DNA of 64,000 nt from Armillaria gallica (GCA_037576215.1 JBANDB010000012.1:744001-808000), one strand, 5' to 3'; numbered from the stretch's first letter, positions 1-10,255 are shown. Notes: generated by a model from the sequence alone, not told the origin. Translations and numbers: made by a program.

Positions 1-157
1 AAAAGGATTAGTGAATGGCAATGAACACCAACAACACTAAACCTATCACTAACTCTACACTTATCACCAATGTATTGAATTTGGGCGTTTTGAGTATGAT
101 AGAAGCACTCTGCAGACTTTAATAATCAAGGAAAGTTGTTTTAAAGACATTTTATTC
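1..157. repeat. LTR C2, left fragment (cut by element B)
   Basis: This is AC-rich repeat DNA that resembles the start of LTR C3 at 39,703: both share the run tatcaccaatgt followed by a stretch ending in gatagaagcactc or ggtagaagcactc. It continues after element B at 23,540. The junction is marked by TATTC here (153-157) and TATTT at 23,540-23,544. The true left end lies outside the window. Confidence 0.6.
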
Positions 158-209
158 TGTGAAGGCATTGGTGGCGAGATTGAAGAGTAACATGTAGTGT
201 CATAGTTAC
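158..209 (-). repeat. LTR of B, left copy, first segment
   Basis: It starts TGTGAAGGCAT and matches 23,242-23,293 with a few transitions. It is cut after GTTAC (205-209), the target duplication of element A, and resumes at 9,665. Confidence 0.9.
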
Positions 210-2237
210 TGTTAGACCTGATCTCCAATCAAGAGTAAACAATGGCTGTATCATGTTCATACAGTCACCGTTGAGTCTCATGGTGAAAGGAGGTAGGACT
301 AAGTCTTTAGCCTTTGGCAGAGAGAGAGAATAGTTCAGTATAGATTAATGATAGCTCGAAGCTGGGGAATATACAGCAAGAGCTACACTACTTATATACT
401 AAGTTGAAGATTCTAAGTATAAAATTAGCATACATGAAAGAAGCGAAAACATGTGTAGAAGAGCAAGAGGACCATGCAGTGTTACATGTGCTACTTTGTT
501 GGGTCTAGGTGCTGAAGAGACTGTCCATACAAGCTAGAAATGCAACAGCATTGAAGACACTGATCACACCCACACCCAACACTACACACACAAACCCTCA
601 AGTTCGTGGGGGATTCTGATGTGATAGAAGCAGATAGAAACAAGGCAACCAGACACTCTGAATATAGGATACACATGTATAGTGATAGTGCACGTCAAGT
701 ATCTAGATTTCTCTAAGTCCAAAGGCTTTTAATAACAAGAGGAGTGACAGTTGTTGCTGGGCCTCAAAGCAAGGTGTAATCACAATACACACAATGTCGA
801 GAGACGCACACAAAACCCTCACTAAGTCTAGAGCAACACACGAAATGACCTCAAATGACTTGAAACACACAACACATGACTCAAAGCTTCACGCTCTAAG
901 CAGAAACACTTCACAAAACCTTTCACGAAAGCCACAGGATTCAAACCTACACACTCAAGCTTCCAAACTGATTGTAGATCCACAGGGTTCTAACCTATGC
1001 GATCCAGAGGCACCATAACCTTATAAAACACCATCCGCAAGCCACAGGGTTTGAACCTATGCCACTTGGGAAATGTATACCCTCAAAGCAAGCACTAATC
1101 AAGCCAAAGGGTTTGAACCTCTGCCACCTGTAGTGCCTCACATCACAAGAAACCTTCAAAGCACAAGAGTGTGTCCTCAATGACACTATACTCTTCTTCT
1201 CAGGTTAGAGTGCAAGTCACCCAACCAATTAACAGTCACACAAGTGCTGCGTTAGCTTTCTATACCTTGCGCACAACTTAATTCACTCAATATGATATCA
1301 ATTCTAGGTATATTCTCTCGCTTGAAGTTACAAACTAATCCTGATGCTAGGGCATCAAGCTGGAGGCTTGCGTGTGACTACAATGGGGGTCCAAAACTTG
1401 TACACTATTACTACACTATGGTATTTATACTATGCGCTCTACATATTCATACAACCTTAAATAGTAACTCTTGGCTGGCAGAACTTCCTTTCCTGGGTCC
1501 CACGCATGTTGCCATAATCATGCCATTGCTTGGTGCTTACTCAGAGCTCTGGCTCAGGGCCAGATCCTGGTCTCTCAGCTGCACAACATTGGTTAGCCAT
1601 GCTATTCACATGTGCTGATGTTGCCTAGTATCTCCTTGGAGTTGTAGCCTAGTGTGCAACTCGTCTTTATGGTAATAATATCTTCTAGTGATTTCCATGG
1701 TCTTCTAGGATCACCAGTTTCTAGTCTAGGCCTCGCACGCATCGGCTGAAGTCAGAGACATTGGTCTTACTTCAATTCTAAACATTCTGAGGTCCAGAGT
1801 GCTAGCTCCCGGCATGGCAGTGCCTTGTGCATCATAGATCAAGGTTGCATGAAGTATCAATTATCTCCTGAGCTTTGCTGGTTCTATTCTTAGTGTGCAT
1901 CTTCTGTGCATTGTCAGTGTACTCAGTGTCAAGTGCTGGGGCTTTAGATTTAGTGTGACCCTTATGGTATCACTCTACAGTTAAGCCTTGTGCTCCACCA
2001 AGCATCACTCAAGGTACTTCATTGTCCACACTTAGGACACTGTGCTCTAAGGTATATCTCATTGCCTTGGTATCTAGGTTTTATAAAATGTATGTATTGA
2101 TACATTTCGTGAAATTACATGTGTGAATGCTTTTCAAGCATGTCAGTGCAGCGATCAGTCCAGGTTACCTATAGATAAGATAAGCGCTGAAGATAAGATA
2201 GGCGCTGAAGATGAGGAAAAGTGAATAAATTGTAACA
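210..2237 (-). repeat. LTR of A, left (3') copy, split by LTR D1
   Basis: 210-512 and 2,146-2,237 together match 9,276-9,664. The two copies differ mainly by transitions (C/T and G/A), for example around 2,146-2,165 against 9,576-9,595. Confidence 0.9.
513..2145. repeat. LTR D1, solo LTR of about 1.63 kb
   Basis: It starts TGAAGAG, ends CATGTCA, and is flanked by the 4-bp duplication GTGC (509-512 and 2,146-2,149). The matching LTR of A at about 9,575 lacks it, which confirms insertion. Its last 510 bp are about 85-90% identical by eye to 24,734-25,235. No coding region or second LTR with an internal domain is visible, so it is a solo LTR. Between 930 and 1,130 it holds four spaced copies of a motif like cacagggtttgaacctatgc. 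Confidence 0.8.
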
Positions 2238-2252
2238 TTACCCCCTTCTTAA
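2238..2252 (-). other. Polypurine tract of A
   Basis: On the minus strand this reads aagaagggggtaa directly before the TGTTACAATTT start of the 3' LTR. This is where plus-strand DNA synthesis is primed in Ty3/gypsy elements. Confidence 0.8.
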
Positions 2253-2272
2253 GGCAGGCATCCCGACTGCTG

Positions 2273-2758
2273 TTAAGGTATGCTTGTCGGTTTGAAGGGC
2301 AATTTAGTGTCCATTGAAGGATCATCATGGCCTCCTAGTAGGTCCCACATTTTGTCTTCATCGTACCACACTTTCTTGCCTGTGACCTTGTCTGTGTAAG
2401 ATTGCCAGTTCCTGGCAGCGACTCGGTCAACATGCTCAGTGAGAAACTCTTCGATTAACTCGTTGGCATCCATGATGTCCTCCCATACCCAACTGTTTGA
2501 TTCTGGTCCATAACCTTTCCACTTGACAAAGTAGTTGCTGACTCTCCTGGATGGTTCTCCCTGCCTTCCTCTGACTTTACGAAGTCTACTGTCAAGGACT
2601 TTTTTGACTTCATAATGTTCGGTGCCATCAATGAGATCTGGTGGTGGCAGCAGTGGTTGCTCTTGATTGGGAAAGGCAGGTGGTGTGTACAGCATAAGAA
2701 GTGCCTCATTAAACATGGGAAGAACATGCCAATTTGTAGGGAGTTTGAGGGTATACAC
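2273..2758 (-). CDS. Element A pol C-terminus: chromodomain
   Basis: This open stretch of 161 codons is the end of the pol polyprotein. Residues about 48-105 form a chromodomain: YEVKKVLDSR, then NYFVKWKGYG, then SWVWEDIMDANELIEEF. The family uses this domain to target integration to modified chromatin. It ends just inside the polypurine tract, as expected for the last pol domain. The first residues belong to the integrase-chromodomain linker rather than to an independent start. Confidence 0.85.
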   Translation of the reverse strand: MYTLKLPTNWHVLPMFNEALLMLYTPPAFPNQEQPLLPPPDLIDGTEHYEVKKVLDSRLRKVRGRQGEPSRRVSNYFVKWKGYGPESNSWVWEDIMDANELIEEFLTEHVDRVAARNWQSYTDKVTGKKVWYDEDKMWDLLGGHDDPSMDTKLPFKPTSIP

Positions 2759-3004
2759 TGAAGCTCCCTTTTTGGCAATGATTTCAAAGGGGCCTGTTTG
2801 TTTGTCTGTGAGCTTCTTCTTTGGATGAGGGAGATGGAGGTTGGTCGTGTCAAGCCAGACTTTATCGCCTCAGTTGTACTCAACCGCTGGTTGTTTACTT
2901 TTGTTGTATTGGGCTTTCATTTGGTTGGCAGCTTTTTCCAAGGTGTGTTTGGGGTTGGCATGGATCTGCTGCATTTTAGAGACAAAGGTATGTGAAGCAG
3001 GGGT

Positions 3005-3720
3005 TCAGAAGGGAGTCTGCTGTTTTGCTCCTGGAAGTACATTAATGTTGAAGCCATAGTTGACTTCAAAGGGGCTTTTGCTGGTGGCCAAATGAACTCG
3101 GTTGTTGTGGGCAAAGGTAGTGAGGATGAGCCATTCTTCCCAGTTGGTTTGGAGATGGTTGACAAAGATACGAAGGTACTTCTCGACTTCTTGATTGACT
3201 CTCTTGGTTTGCCTGTCAGTCTGTGGGTGAAAGGCTGTGGACATGTTACTCTGGATCTGGAGCAGATCATAGAGGTCCTTCATGAACTTGGAGACAAACA
3301 CAGTTCCCCAGTCAGAAATGACCACTCATGGCATCCCATGTTTGGAGTATACTTCATCATGTAAGATTTTCATCCATCCTTCTGATGACAGTTCTGTGGA
3401 GCATGTGACGGGAATGATTTCTTTGGAGAAGCGGTCTACGATCATGATGATAGTGTCGTAGCCATTGCTTTGGGGTAGGCCGGTAATCATGTCGACCGAG
3501 ATGTGAGTCCAGAGTCGAGAGGGGATGGCATTGGGGTGAAGTGGTGCTGCTTTTGCTTGCATGCTTGACTTGGTTTGTTGACACATTTTGCAATCGTGAA
3601 CGTAAGTTTCTACATCCTTTTTCATCTTGGGCCACCAGTACTCCCATAAGACCAGCTCCTTTGTCTTCTCAATGCCTGGATGTCCTGCGGTGATGTGATC
3701 ATGCGATCATGCTATGATCT
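3005..3720 (-). pseudogene. Element A integrase (broken)
   Basis: The HHCC zinc-binding module reads H-DHITAG-H then CKMC at about 3,715-3,560. The DDE core follows: VDMITGLP holds the first Asp, VISDWGTVF the second, and FHPQTDRQT leads to the Glu in RVNQEVEKY. An in-frame TGA interrupts the core between GMP and VVISD near 3,325, most simply a CGA arginine codon that has mutated. The third and last pol enzyme is therefore inactive in this copy. Confidence 0.88.
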
Positions 3721-4069
3721 CCCCTTGCAGGGCATGGTCTCTGGGCACGTAAATCCTACTGTCATACCAGACTAGTCCTTCCTTCAGCTCCATTCCTCAG
3801 TCATGGTTGACAAAGCCTAATATGTTATTATCCCATAGGTGAATATTACAGGTAGCATCTTTGATACGGCTATGGGCTTTGTCAATGGTGGGCATGATCA
3901 TAGCCCAGAAGTGATTCGGCTTGAGAACTACGACTTCATTATTATCGTCTTTGCCTTGTGGATGGTCTGCACGTCAACTAAGTAAGTCTGCCTTCTTGTT
4001 CGCGGTGCTGGCTTTGTGATGTAGAGAGAAGTGATACTCTGCCAGTTCAGTAACCCAATGAGCTTGTCA

Positions 4070-5230
4070 TCAATTGAGTTTCTGTGGCTTCTGGAAGTAC
4101 TGGAGGTTCTGATGATCAGTCCAGATTTCAAAGTCTTGGAAGGCTCCCATGAGATAGTGCCTCCACTCATCCAGTGCAAGCATGATGGCAAGGAGTTCCT
4201 TGTCATAAATCTTGTAGTTTTGTTCCGTCACTGAGAGTGCCTTTGATAGGAATAAAACTGGTCTCCACTTCCTGTCTTGCTCTTGTGACAGGACGGCACC
4301 AATCGCTCCCTCACTGGCATCTGCTTCTATGCAGAACTTTCCCTCCTCTGTTGGTATTGCCAGCACCATGTCCTTTGCTAGTTGGTCTTTTAGCTGCTGG
4401 AACACCATCTGCTGTGCCACTCCCCACTTCCAGATTTTGTTCCCAGTCAGCTGTGTCATTGGCTTCACAATTTTGCTGTAGCCTTGGATGAAGCGCCTGT
4501 AGAAGTTGGTGAACCCTAAAAAGGATTGAAGTTCCTTCTTCTTGTTAGGCACTGGCCACTCCGTGATCCCTCTGACTTTGACTGGATCCATTTGGATGCT
4601 TCCTTCACTGATGATTACACCCAGATACTCTGTCTCCAGAACCTCAAACTCGCACTTCTCCAGTTTTAGGAACAGCTTGTGTTTTTGCAACACCTTCAAG
4701 ACTTCTCGTGTTATCTGACGATGTTCTTCTTTTGTTTTTGACATAATGAGAATATCGTCGAGGTAGATGGTGACTGCTCCTGATGCAATTAAGTCTTTAA
4801 AGATGTCATTCATCATCCATTGGAATGTAGCAGGCGAATTTGTGAGTCCAAAGAACATGACTGTAGGTTTGAACAACCCTTAGTTAGTTCTGAAGGCCGC
4901 CTTCCATTCATTGCCCTGTTTGATGCACACATTGTTGTAACCCCAATAAACATCCAGCTTGGAAAAATACTTGGTGCCCTGCAACTTGTCCATGAGCTCA
5001 GAGATGAGTGGTAACGGGTACCAATTTTTGATCATCATTTCATTGAGCTTTCAATAGTCCTGGACTGGTTGTAACTTGCCATCTTTCTTTTTGACAAAGA
5101 AGAATGGTGAAGCCATGGGGGATTTGGAGGCATGTATTCTTCTGCTAGAGATATTCTCATCTAAGAACTTGTTGAGCTCCTCTTGTTTGGTTCGATTGAG
5201 CGGGTAGACTTTGCAATCCAAGTTGGCATT
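4070..5230 (-). pseudogene. Element A reverse transcriptase and RNase H (broken)
   Basis: The long open part, 4,876-4,070, contains IYLDDILIMS (catalytic YxDD box), the FLGFTNFYRRFI thumb motif and RNase H motifs CIEADASEGAIG, YDKELLAIM and IWTDHQNL. Upstream, from 5,230, the fingers motif [20 protein letters not shown] and then YFSKLDVYWGYNN are readable but interrupted by two stops: TGA near 5,052 after QDY, and TAA near 4,879 after RTN. Both replace codons that are Arg in related elements. Order and motifs are typical of chromoviruses. Confidence 0.9.
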
Positions 5231-5439
5231 GGCATTTGGTCCAGAAACAATTCAGGATGTGACCATTGTCACAATTGAAAAGTTACTCCAAATGCCAATG
5301 CCAACTTGGACTGCAAACAAAATTGTCTTTGTCAAACAAATCTTTGAAATCCCTACACCAATTGGGAACCATTTCCTTGAATGTTTTCATCTTCTTGTCT
5401 GCATTCGCTTTTGCAGCAAGGTCATTTGTGACATGTCAC

Positions 5440-5960
5440 ATTGCTCTGATCCGAATAGCTTCCCCAAAGTCTATTGCCAGGATCATATCTCCTTCTTCCA
5501 ACTCCTCGTCCCACTTGTCGTATGGGTCAGCATCCGGCAACACGATCAGCATTTTCCGGCACTGGCATCAGCCAAAGATTGTTTTCCTGGTCTTCCAATT
5601 GATCAGCGGATTGTGTCGTGCTAGCCAATCATGTCCCAGGAAGATCACCCGGTCTTTCAACTCAGTGATGGCGAGGTCAATTCATTTGGAGTGATCCCTG
5701 ATTGTGATGTGGAGTTCAGCAAAGGCTGTGATCTGCCCTGCTTGATTCTTTGTTCTGTCTGCATTATAGACTGTGATTGGGGCAGCAGTGGCATGAGTAG
5801 GGATGCTGTGTTTTTCAATGAACTCTCAGCTGATAGCACTGTTGGTGCATCTGCTGTCAACTAGTGCACTTGTGGAGATTTGAGTTCGGTTTTCTAGTGT
5901 CTTGATTTGAATGTTGGTTACTAGATCCTTCCCTCCCCCGCTTTGTCAACAAATGTATCG
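5440..5960 (-). pseudogene. Element A aspartic protease, active site altered
   Basis: The retropepsin region reads SALVDSRCTNSAIS near 5,850-5,810 and ends in FLGHDWLARHNP near 5,625, the usual gypsy protease signature. The catalytic triplet is expected to be D-S/T-G but reads D-S-R, which a single G-to-A change would explain. A TGA also interrupts the frame near 5,681. The protease cuts Gag-Pol in intact relatives; this one is very probably inactive. Confidence 0.75.
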
Positions 5961-6014
5961 CCTTGGCTGTTGCAACTCTTCAAGCCATTCAAGGGCATTG
6001 ATTCATTCTGCATG

Positions 6015-6479
6015 TCACATTCCCTCGAGCATCTCATTGACCACCTCTTCGATTTGTGCTTTGTGAATCCAATTCTTTAGGATTGCTTTGGCCTCCAATT
6101 CTGTCTTTGCTTCTTTAATCCCATGTAAAGTCCATTTGGCATCAAAAGGCTTTAAACATTCATGCAGGACCTTCTCAGTCTTTGCACCAGAACTCAAAGG
6201 TTCAGTTACCGTCGACTGGGTCACCTTGGATGCTACAGGGGGTATTATGTCAGCTTTCTGCCCCATTTGAAAGCTCATATCATCTTCATCATTGGGAATT
6301 TCTTCTATATGCACCTTAGGTGTCTCTCGCCTTGTTTGGGCCCTCTCATTCCTGTTGGTAGGGGTCTCTTGCACAGGGTCAATTAAGTCCATGGTCTTCA
6401 CCAAAGCCCCTTGATGTATAAGGGATTTAGACTTCAGCATCCTTACGGTAATCTCCATTCCCAGAGGAGGTTTTGCCAA
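6015..6479 (-). CDS. Element A Gag-Pol linker region
   Basis: This open stretch of 154 codons lies between the zinc-knuckle Gag and the protease. It is charged, with an acidic patch (EEIPNDEDD) and a C-terminal helical part ending in VVNEMLEGM. No catalytic motif is visible. It most likely belongs to the start of the pol polyprotein, and a similar linker is common in mushroom chromoviruses. Confidence 0.5.
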   Translation of the reverse strand: MAKPPLGMEITVRMLKSKSLIHQGALVKTMDLIDPVQETPTNRNERAQTRRETPKVHIEEIPNDEDDMSFQMGQKADIIPPVASKVTQSTVTEPLSSGAKTEKVLHECLKPFDAKWTLHGIKEAKTELEAKAILKNWIHKAQIEEVVNEMLEGM

Positions 6480-6840
6480 AGCTATTCCTCAAAGCTCCCA
6501 GCGAGGCTGGGACTCCATGGAGCTGCTTTGTCAGGGGGGGCACCAGGCGCTTGTTCCCCTGCCCCATCTGGTCTAACCATTATGATGGGTGTCACTATGG
6601 TAGGTGACTTGTTGTTCAATGCTTTCGCCTGTAATGGGTTACTTACCGAACGTTTAGCCAGTAGTTTAACTGTTATGGCATGCTGTACTGTTGATTCTTG
6701 CTTAGTTTCTGGTCTGGAAGTCATAATCATGGGTATATTCAAATGCGTGTTGATAACTACTGAAGTACTATAAGTCCAACTAGCAGGCATGATATGTGTA
6801 CCAGATGAAACTAAGTCCTTGGCCGGGTAAGTTGAATCAT

Positions 6841-8367
6841 TTACTTCCTGGCATTATCTTTTACTTCCTTGACCTTTGACTCCATCAGTGCTTCTTCTGT
6901 TGGTGCATGGTCCCAGTAATAATTGAGGTGTCTCATTGCCTCCTCCCATGTCTTTGGCTGGTCAGGGCAGTCACATTTGAAGTGACCGAGCTTGCCGCAT
7001 TGGAAACACTTGGCTACTGCATGTGCTCTGTCAATGTCCATGGGCATGCCTTGTCCCCCATAAGTCATTCCGCTGCCTGTCTTTCTTTCAGGCATGGTGG
7101 CTGATGTTTGTCCTCCCCTCTGTGGTGCAGTTGCCTTTGACGCTGATGACTTGTTGTCGCTGGTATGACCAACAGTAGGATTCTCTGCCTGCTTGAGGTG
7201 GTAATTGTAGTCCATGTGGAGAAGACAGTCCTTCCATCCTTGATAAGTGGTCGGGACTTCTCCATCCGCTGCGAAGATAATGTTTTTACTGGTTTCATGG
7301 GCCACTTTCCTCATCTGTGAGTACATCATCTGCTCATTGTCACATACTCCTGCCTCAAAGGCTAACTCCTCAAACTTCTGGAAGAAGAGGTCTCCATCCT
7401 TGAAGGCAACCTGTCTTAGCTTCTCCCATAGCGCATACTTGATCTGTGCATCTGAGTCCTTCCAGAACCGGCATCTGACTTCTGTTTTGAAGTCGTCATA
7501 AGCTGGGTAGAGCTGGTCCCTGTTGGTGTTGACACCAAGGGTTCGGGTTCCTAGCTCCCACCATTTCTGTGCTTTGTCATCAAATCGCAATGTGCAGAAG
7601 ATGACTTTATGGGGATGGTGGCGGAAGTACTGGTTGAAGACTGAGAAGTACATCTCACACTGTGAGAAGAACCAGGTAATGTCTGAGGCCACCCTCTTGA
7701 AGATGCTGGGTTCTCGCACCATATTTGGCTTGAGCCCTGCCCAGGGTCCCAGTTCATCATGGGTTAATACCCAGGGAGCTGGAGAAGCTGGGGGGTCAGG
7801 AGGTGCCAGGTGTTGTAGTAGTGCCCATCGTTGTGCGTTTGCTGAAGGGGGAGGCGGTGGCAAGTCAGGGGGTAGTGGATCCTCCCTGTCTGCCCCAGTG
7901 AAAGGTACCCATCCTCGTGGATAGGTTCCTGGGGGTGCCTCACCTCGACAGAAGGGGTATGCAGTTACCGTTGCATGGGGTGGTGGAACTGGTGGTTTGT
8001 CTGGCATTGGTTCTGGAGTGTCAGTGTCAGGGGGTAGATCTATTTTGGGCCCCTGATAGGGAGAGATTACCTGTAAGGTGTCATCGGGGTGGATCATATT
8101 CCAGGTGACGCAGGTGTATCTCCCTGTGTCTCCTTGGAGTATGTAATTGAGCATGAGGTTCTTCTGTTCCTTAAAATAAAAGTAATCAAATCCTGTATCT
8201 GTGTTTCTCCAGGCCAGATCGGATACTAATTCATGAGCAAAATAATTAAATAACTCCAGGTAACTTGTTAGTAGTAGTACTTCTGGCATATGAATGATTT
8301 TGCTGCATATGAGTAGCCGAAGCCCTTCATGCAGCATCATCAGCATTGGGAGTCTCATTGGTGTCAA
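6841..8367 (-). CDS. Element A Gag (capsid and CCHC zinc knuckle)
   Basis: This open frame of 508 codons starts with a proline-rich linker (PPVPPPHA, then DLPPPPPSANA). A capsid-like helical domain follows, with KAQKWWELG, YDDFKTEVRCRFW and KDGDLFFQKFEELA, the retrotransposon Gag signature. Near the C-terminus CFQCGKLGHFKCDC is a canonical CX2CX4HX4C RNA-binding knuckle. Gag assembles the cytoplasmic virus-like particle. This is the best preserved ORF of element A; the true start may lie further upstream through splicing or frameshift repair. Confidence 0.9.
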   Translation of the reverse strand: MTPMRLPMLMMLHEGLRLLICSKIIHMPEVLLLTSYLELFNYFAHELVSDLAWRNTDTGFDYFYFKEQKNLMLNYILQGDTGRYTCVTWNMIHPDDTLQVISPYQGPKIDLPPDTDTPEPMPDKPPVPPPHATVTAYPFCRGEAPPGTYPRGWVPFTGADREDPLPPDLPPPPPSANAQRWALLQHLAPPDPPASPAPWVLTHDELGPWAGLKPNMVREPSIFKRVASDITWFFSQCEMYFSVFNQYFRHHPHKVIFCTLRFDDKAQKWWELGTRTLGVNTNRDQLYPAYDDFKTEVRCRFWKDSDAQIKYALWEKLRQVAFKDGDLFFQKFEELAFEAGVCDNEQMMYSQMRKVAHETSKNIIFAADGEVPTTYQGWKDCLLHMDYNYHLKQAENPTVGHTSDNKSSASKATAPQRGGQTSATMPERKTGSGMTYGGQGMPMDIDRAHAVAKCFQCGKLGHFKCDCPDQPKTWEEAMRHLNYYWDHAPTEEALMESKVKEVKDNARK

Positions 8368-8503
8368 GACAAGTCTCTAGGATTGAGGATGGGGAGGGGC
8401 TGTTGAATCTGGTTCCGTTGATGTAGGCTTCGGCAGGGAGTACCTCGGTACTGATGGTGCTCATCTTGCTTGGCCAGCGACCAAACCTGACCATTTCAAG
8501 GGT

Positions 8504-8983
8504 TCATGGATTGAGCTGGGGCTGTGTTTGGGGTACTCGCCTACGATGGGGAGGATGGGATGGTCCAGTGACTGGCTCGGTGACAGGGGCAACAGTGTTT
8601 TCCTGCTCAGTGATTCCCTTGATAACCCACTCGGGGATCTGCCAATTGGGGAAGTAGGTGCTGAGGGGAATAACAAGGTTATCCCAGAGCTCAGCAGGAG
8701 TGAACAGGGCATCGGATGATACAGATCCTGCAGTCCTAGTACCGATATTGGCTGTTGTGCTGGGATAGGGAGTGGCGGGTCTGCTGAAATATGCCTTGCC
8801 CAGCTGGAATCTGGTGAGCACCATGGCAAGCTCATCCCCAGATAGGGGAGAGGGGCTACAGATGTGATACTTGGGAGAATTGGGGATTGGGCTGGGAGCT
8901 GCAGTGGAGAGGAGAATGACAGGTCTTCCAGGAGGGCTGGCAAGTCTGACTGAGCAAACACTGCTTTTGCTTTGCCAAACCAC
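8504..8983 (-). CDS. Element A upstream gag region, fragment
   Basis: This open frame of about 159 codons lies directly 5' of the main Gag ORF. It contains a structured stretch (GDELAMVLTRFQLGKAY, then TPAELWDNLVIPLSTYF) and a Pro/Ser-rich remainder. Its position suggests the Gag N-terminus, separated from the rest by a stop near 8,504. I recognise no specific domain. An overlapping frame at 8,461-9,087 is Ser/Pro-rich and judged a shadow. Confidence 0.45.
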   Translation of the reverse strand: MVWQSKSSVCSVRLASPPGRPVILLSTAAPSPIPNSPKYHICSPSPLSGDELAMVLTRFQLGKAYFSRPATPYPSTTANIGTRTAGSVSSDALFTPAELWDNLVIPLSTYFPNWQIPEWVIKGITEQENTVAPVTEPVTGPSHPPHRRRVPQTQPQLNP

Positions 8984-9061
8984 AATTTCTTCCTGCTCAC
9001 GGTGGAGCTCAGGGAGGTGGTGGACTGGTGATGACCTGCTACGTGATACAGATGGCTGGAC

Positions 9062-9235
9062 TCACCTTGGCTGGAGTGGGATGTCATTGCCGGTGTTCTG
9101 GGGGTCTATGTACTGGTTGATAATGACTGTGTCTGCTTGCCTGTGAAACCGTACGGTGATTATGACTGCCATGGTAATAAGCACAAGGCTGGGGAACAGG
9201 GATGAGGCTAGGATGATGGCGCTGTCTTTTTCCAT
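9062..9235 (-). CDS. Small 57-residue ORF with one membrane helix at the 5' end of element A
   Basis: It begins at an ATG at 9,235, about 40 bp inside the 5' LTR, and ends at TGA 9,064-9,062. Residues 6-28 are strongly hydrophobic (IILASSLFPSLVLITMAVII) and are followed by a basic turn (RFHRQ). The final codons CCAAGG run straight into TGAGT, so the sequence also reads as a splice donor (AAG|GTGAGT). The ORF may therefore be a short first exon spliced to gag. No function is known; presence in other copies would decide whether it is real. Confidence 0.4.
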   Translation of the reverse strand: MEKDSAIILASSLFPSLVLITMAVIITVRFHRQADTVIINQYIDPQNTGNDIPLQPR

Positions 9236-9275
9236 GAAGGCTCCGGTAAAGGAGCTAGGGAAGCTTTGAGCTAAT

Positions 9276-9664
9276 TGTTAGACCTGATCTCCAATCAAGA
9301 GTAAACAATGGCTGTATCACATTCATACAGTCACCATTGAGTCTCATGATGAAAGGAGGTAGGACTAAGTCTTTAGCCTTTGGCAGAGAGAGAGAATAGT
9401 TTAGTATAGATTAATGATAGCTCGAAGCTGGGGAATATACAGCAAGAGCTACACTACTTATATACTAAGTTGAAGATTCTAAGTATAAAATTAGCATGCA
9501 TGAAAGAAGCGAAAACATGTGTAGAAGAACAAGAGGGCCATGCGGTGTTACATGTGCTACTTTGTTGGGTCTAGGCACGGTGATCGGTCCAGGTTGCCTA
9601 TAGATAAGATAAGTGCCAAAGATAAGATAGGCTGAAGATAAGGAAAAGTGAATAAATTGTAACA
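9276..9664 (-). repeat. LTR of A, right (5') copy
   Basis: This is an uninterrupted copy of 389 bp, TGTTAGACC...TTGTAACA. The following GTTAC (9,665-9,669) repeats 205-209, the target duplication. As the 5' LTR it should hold the promoter. Confidence 0.92.
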
Positions 9665-9915
9665 GTTACTGAACGTTGTCTGTAGCAGAGAATATATCTA
9701 GTCACTGACTGCAGTTATGGTTGCGAGCCTAAATGATTGGCTCATTTGGTGAGCTCTTACCTCTAGCAGAGCTAGAAGTTCCTACAGCTTATATGTGAAG
9801 CAACATTGGTAAAGATGCAGTGAAAAAGTAGATGATAATCTCTAACTATGAAACATTGAGCTAAGTAACTGAGTATGCTTATGTAATCCTAGGGTTGTTA
9901 ACTAGAGGTGTCACA
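9665..9915 (-). repeat. LTR of B, left (3') copy, second segment
   Basis: It matches 23,289-23,539 and ends GGTGTCACA. Together with 158-209 it restores a full LTR equal in length to the right copy. Confidence 0.9.
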
Positions 9916-9930
9916 ATATCCCCCTGTATG
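9916..9930 (-). other. Polypurine tract of B
   Basis: On the minus strand catacagggggatat directly precedes the TGTGACACC start of the 3' LTR, as expected for the plus-strand primer. Confidence 0.8.
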
Positions 9931-9934
9931 AGGT

Positions 9935-10250
9935 TTACAAGAGATAATCTGCAAGGGAGTGAGGAGTCACATCACTAATTCACTCCTGCAAGAAACTCTT
10001 CAGGCTTTCCTGTGACCCTTCTGCTACTTGTCTGTCCTCTGAATCTTGCTTGTCATGGACTAGAATCATTAGATGCTTCACAATCACTTGAAGTTCATGA
10101 GCTGAATGAGTGAGGGTAGCCATTCATCTTTGTCTATGGCACGCTGCTGATATGAGGGCAGGGACAGGGGACAATCTTCCATCAGTGGGCGAGCCATTAG
10201 AGCTTCCCCAGGTAGTATCGTAGAGGTCTTCCTTGCTGGACACCTGTTGT
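9935..10250 (-). pseudogene. Element B extra ORF (ORF3), C-terminal part
   Basis: On the minus strand a readable frame runs from SSKEDLYDTTWGSSNG through HELQVIVKHLMILVHDKQ to SDVTPHSLADYLL, then TAA at 9,937-9,935, only 4 bp before the polypurine tract. Two stops interrupt it. It continues the frame cut at 13,303 by the DNA transposon and has helical, charged character. I do not recognise the protein. See the N-terminal part at 13,303-15,127. Confidence 0.6.
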
Positions 10251-10255
10251 CACAG

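Larger units (their letters stand above)
210..9664 (-). mobile_element. Ty3/gypsy chromovirus A, inserted in the LTR of B
   Basis: LTRs of about 390 bp (TGTTAGACC...TTGTAACA) lie at 210-2,237, enlarged by LTR D1, and at 9,276-9,664. A perfect GTTAC duplication flanks the element at 205-209 and 9,665-9,669. Minus-strand order is a small membrane-segment ORF, gag with a CCHC knuckle, linker, protease, reverse transcriptase with YLDD, RNase H, integrase and chromodomain. The pol reading frame has stops, several clearly CGA to TGA, so the copy is dead. The element without D1 is about 7.8 kb. No TGG-type tRNA primer site is evident just inside the right LTR. Confidence 0.93.

Noticed and set aside
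7523..7924. Plus-strand ORFs over the gag of A (also 7,247-7,501 and 6,907-7,104)
   Set aside because: They are antisense to a Gag frame with clear capsid and CCHC motifs; composition is that of a shadow frame.
9255..9275. tRNA primer-binding site of element A
   Set aside because: The sequence inside the 5' LTR (attagctcaaagc) lacks the TGG start; another priming mode is possible but unsupported.
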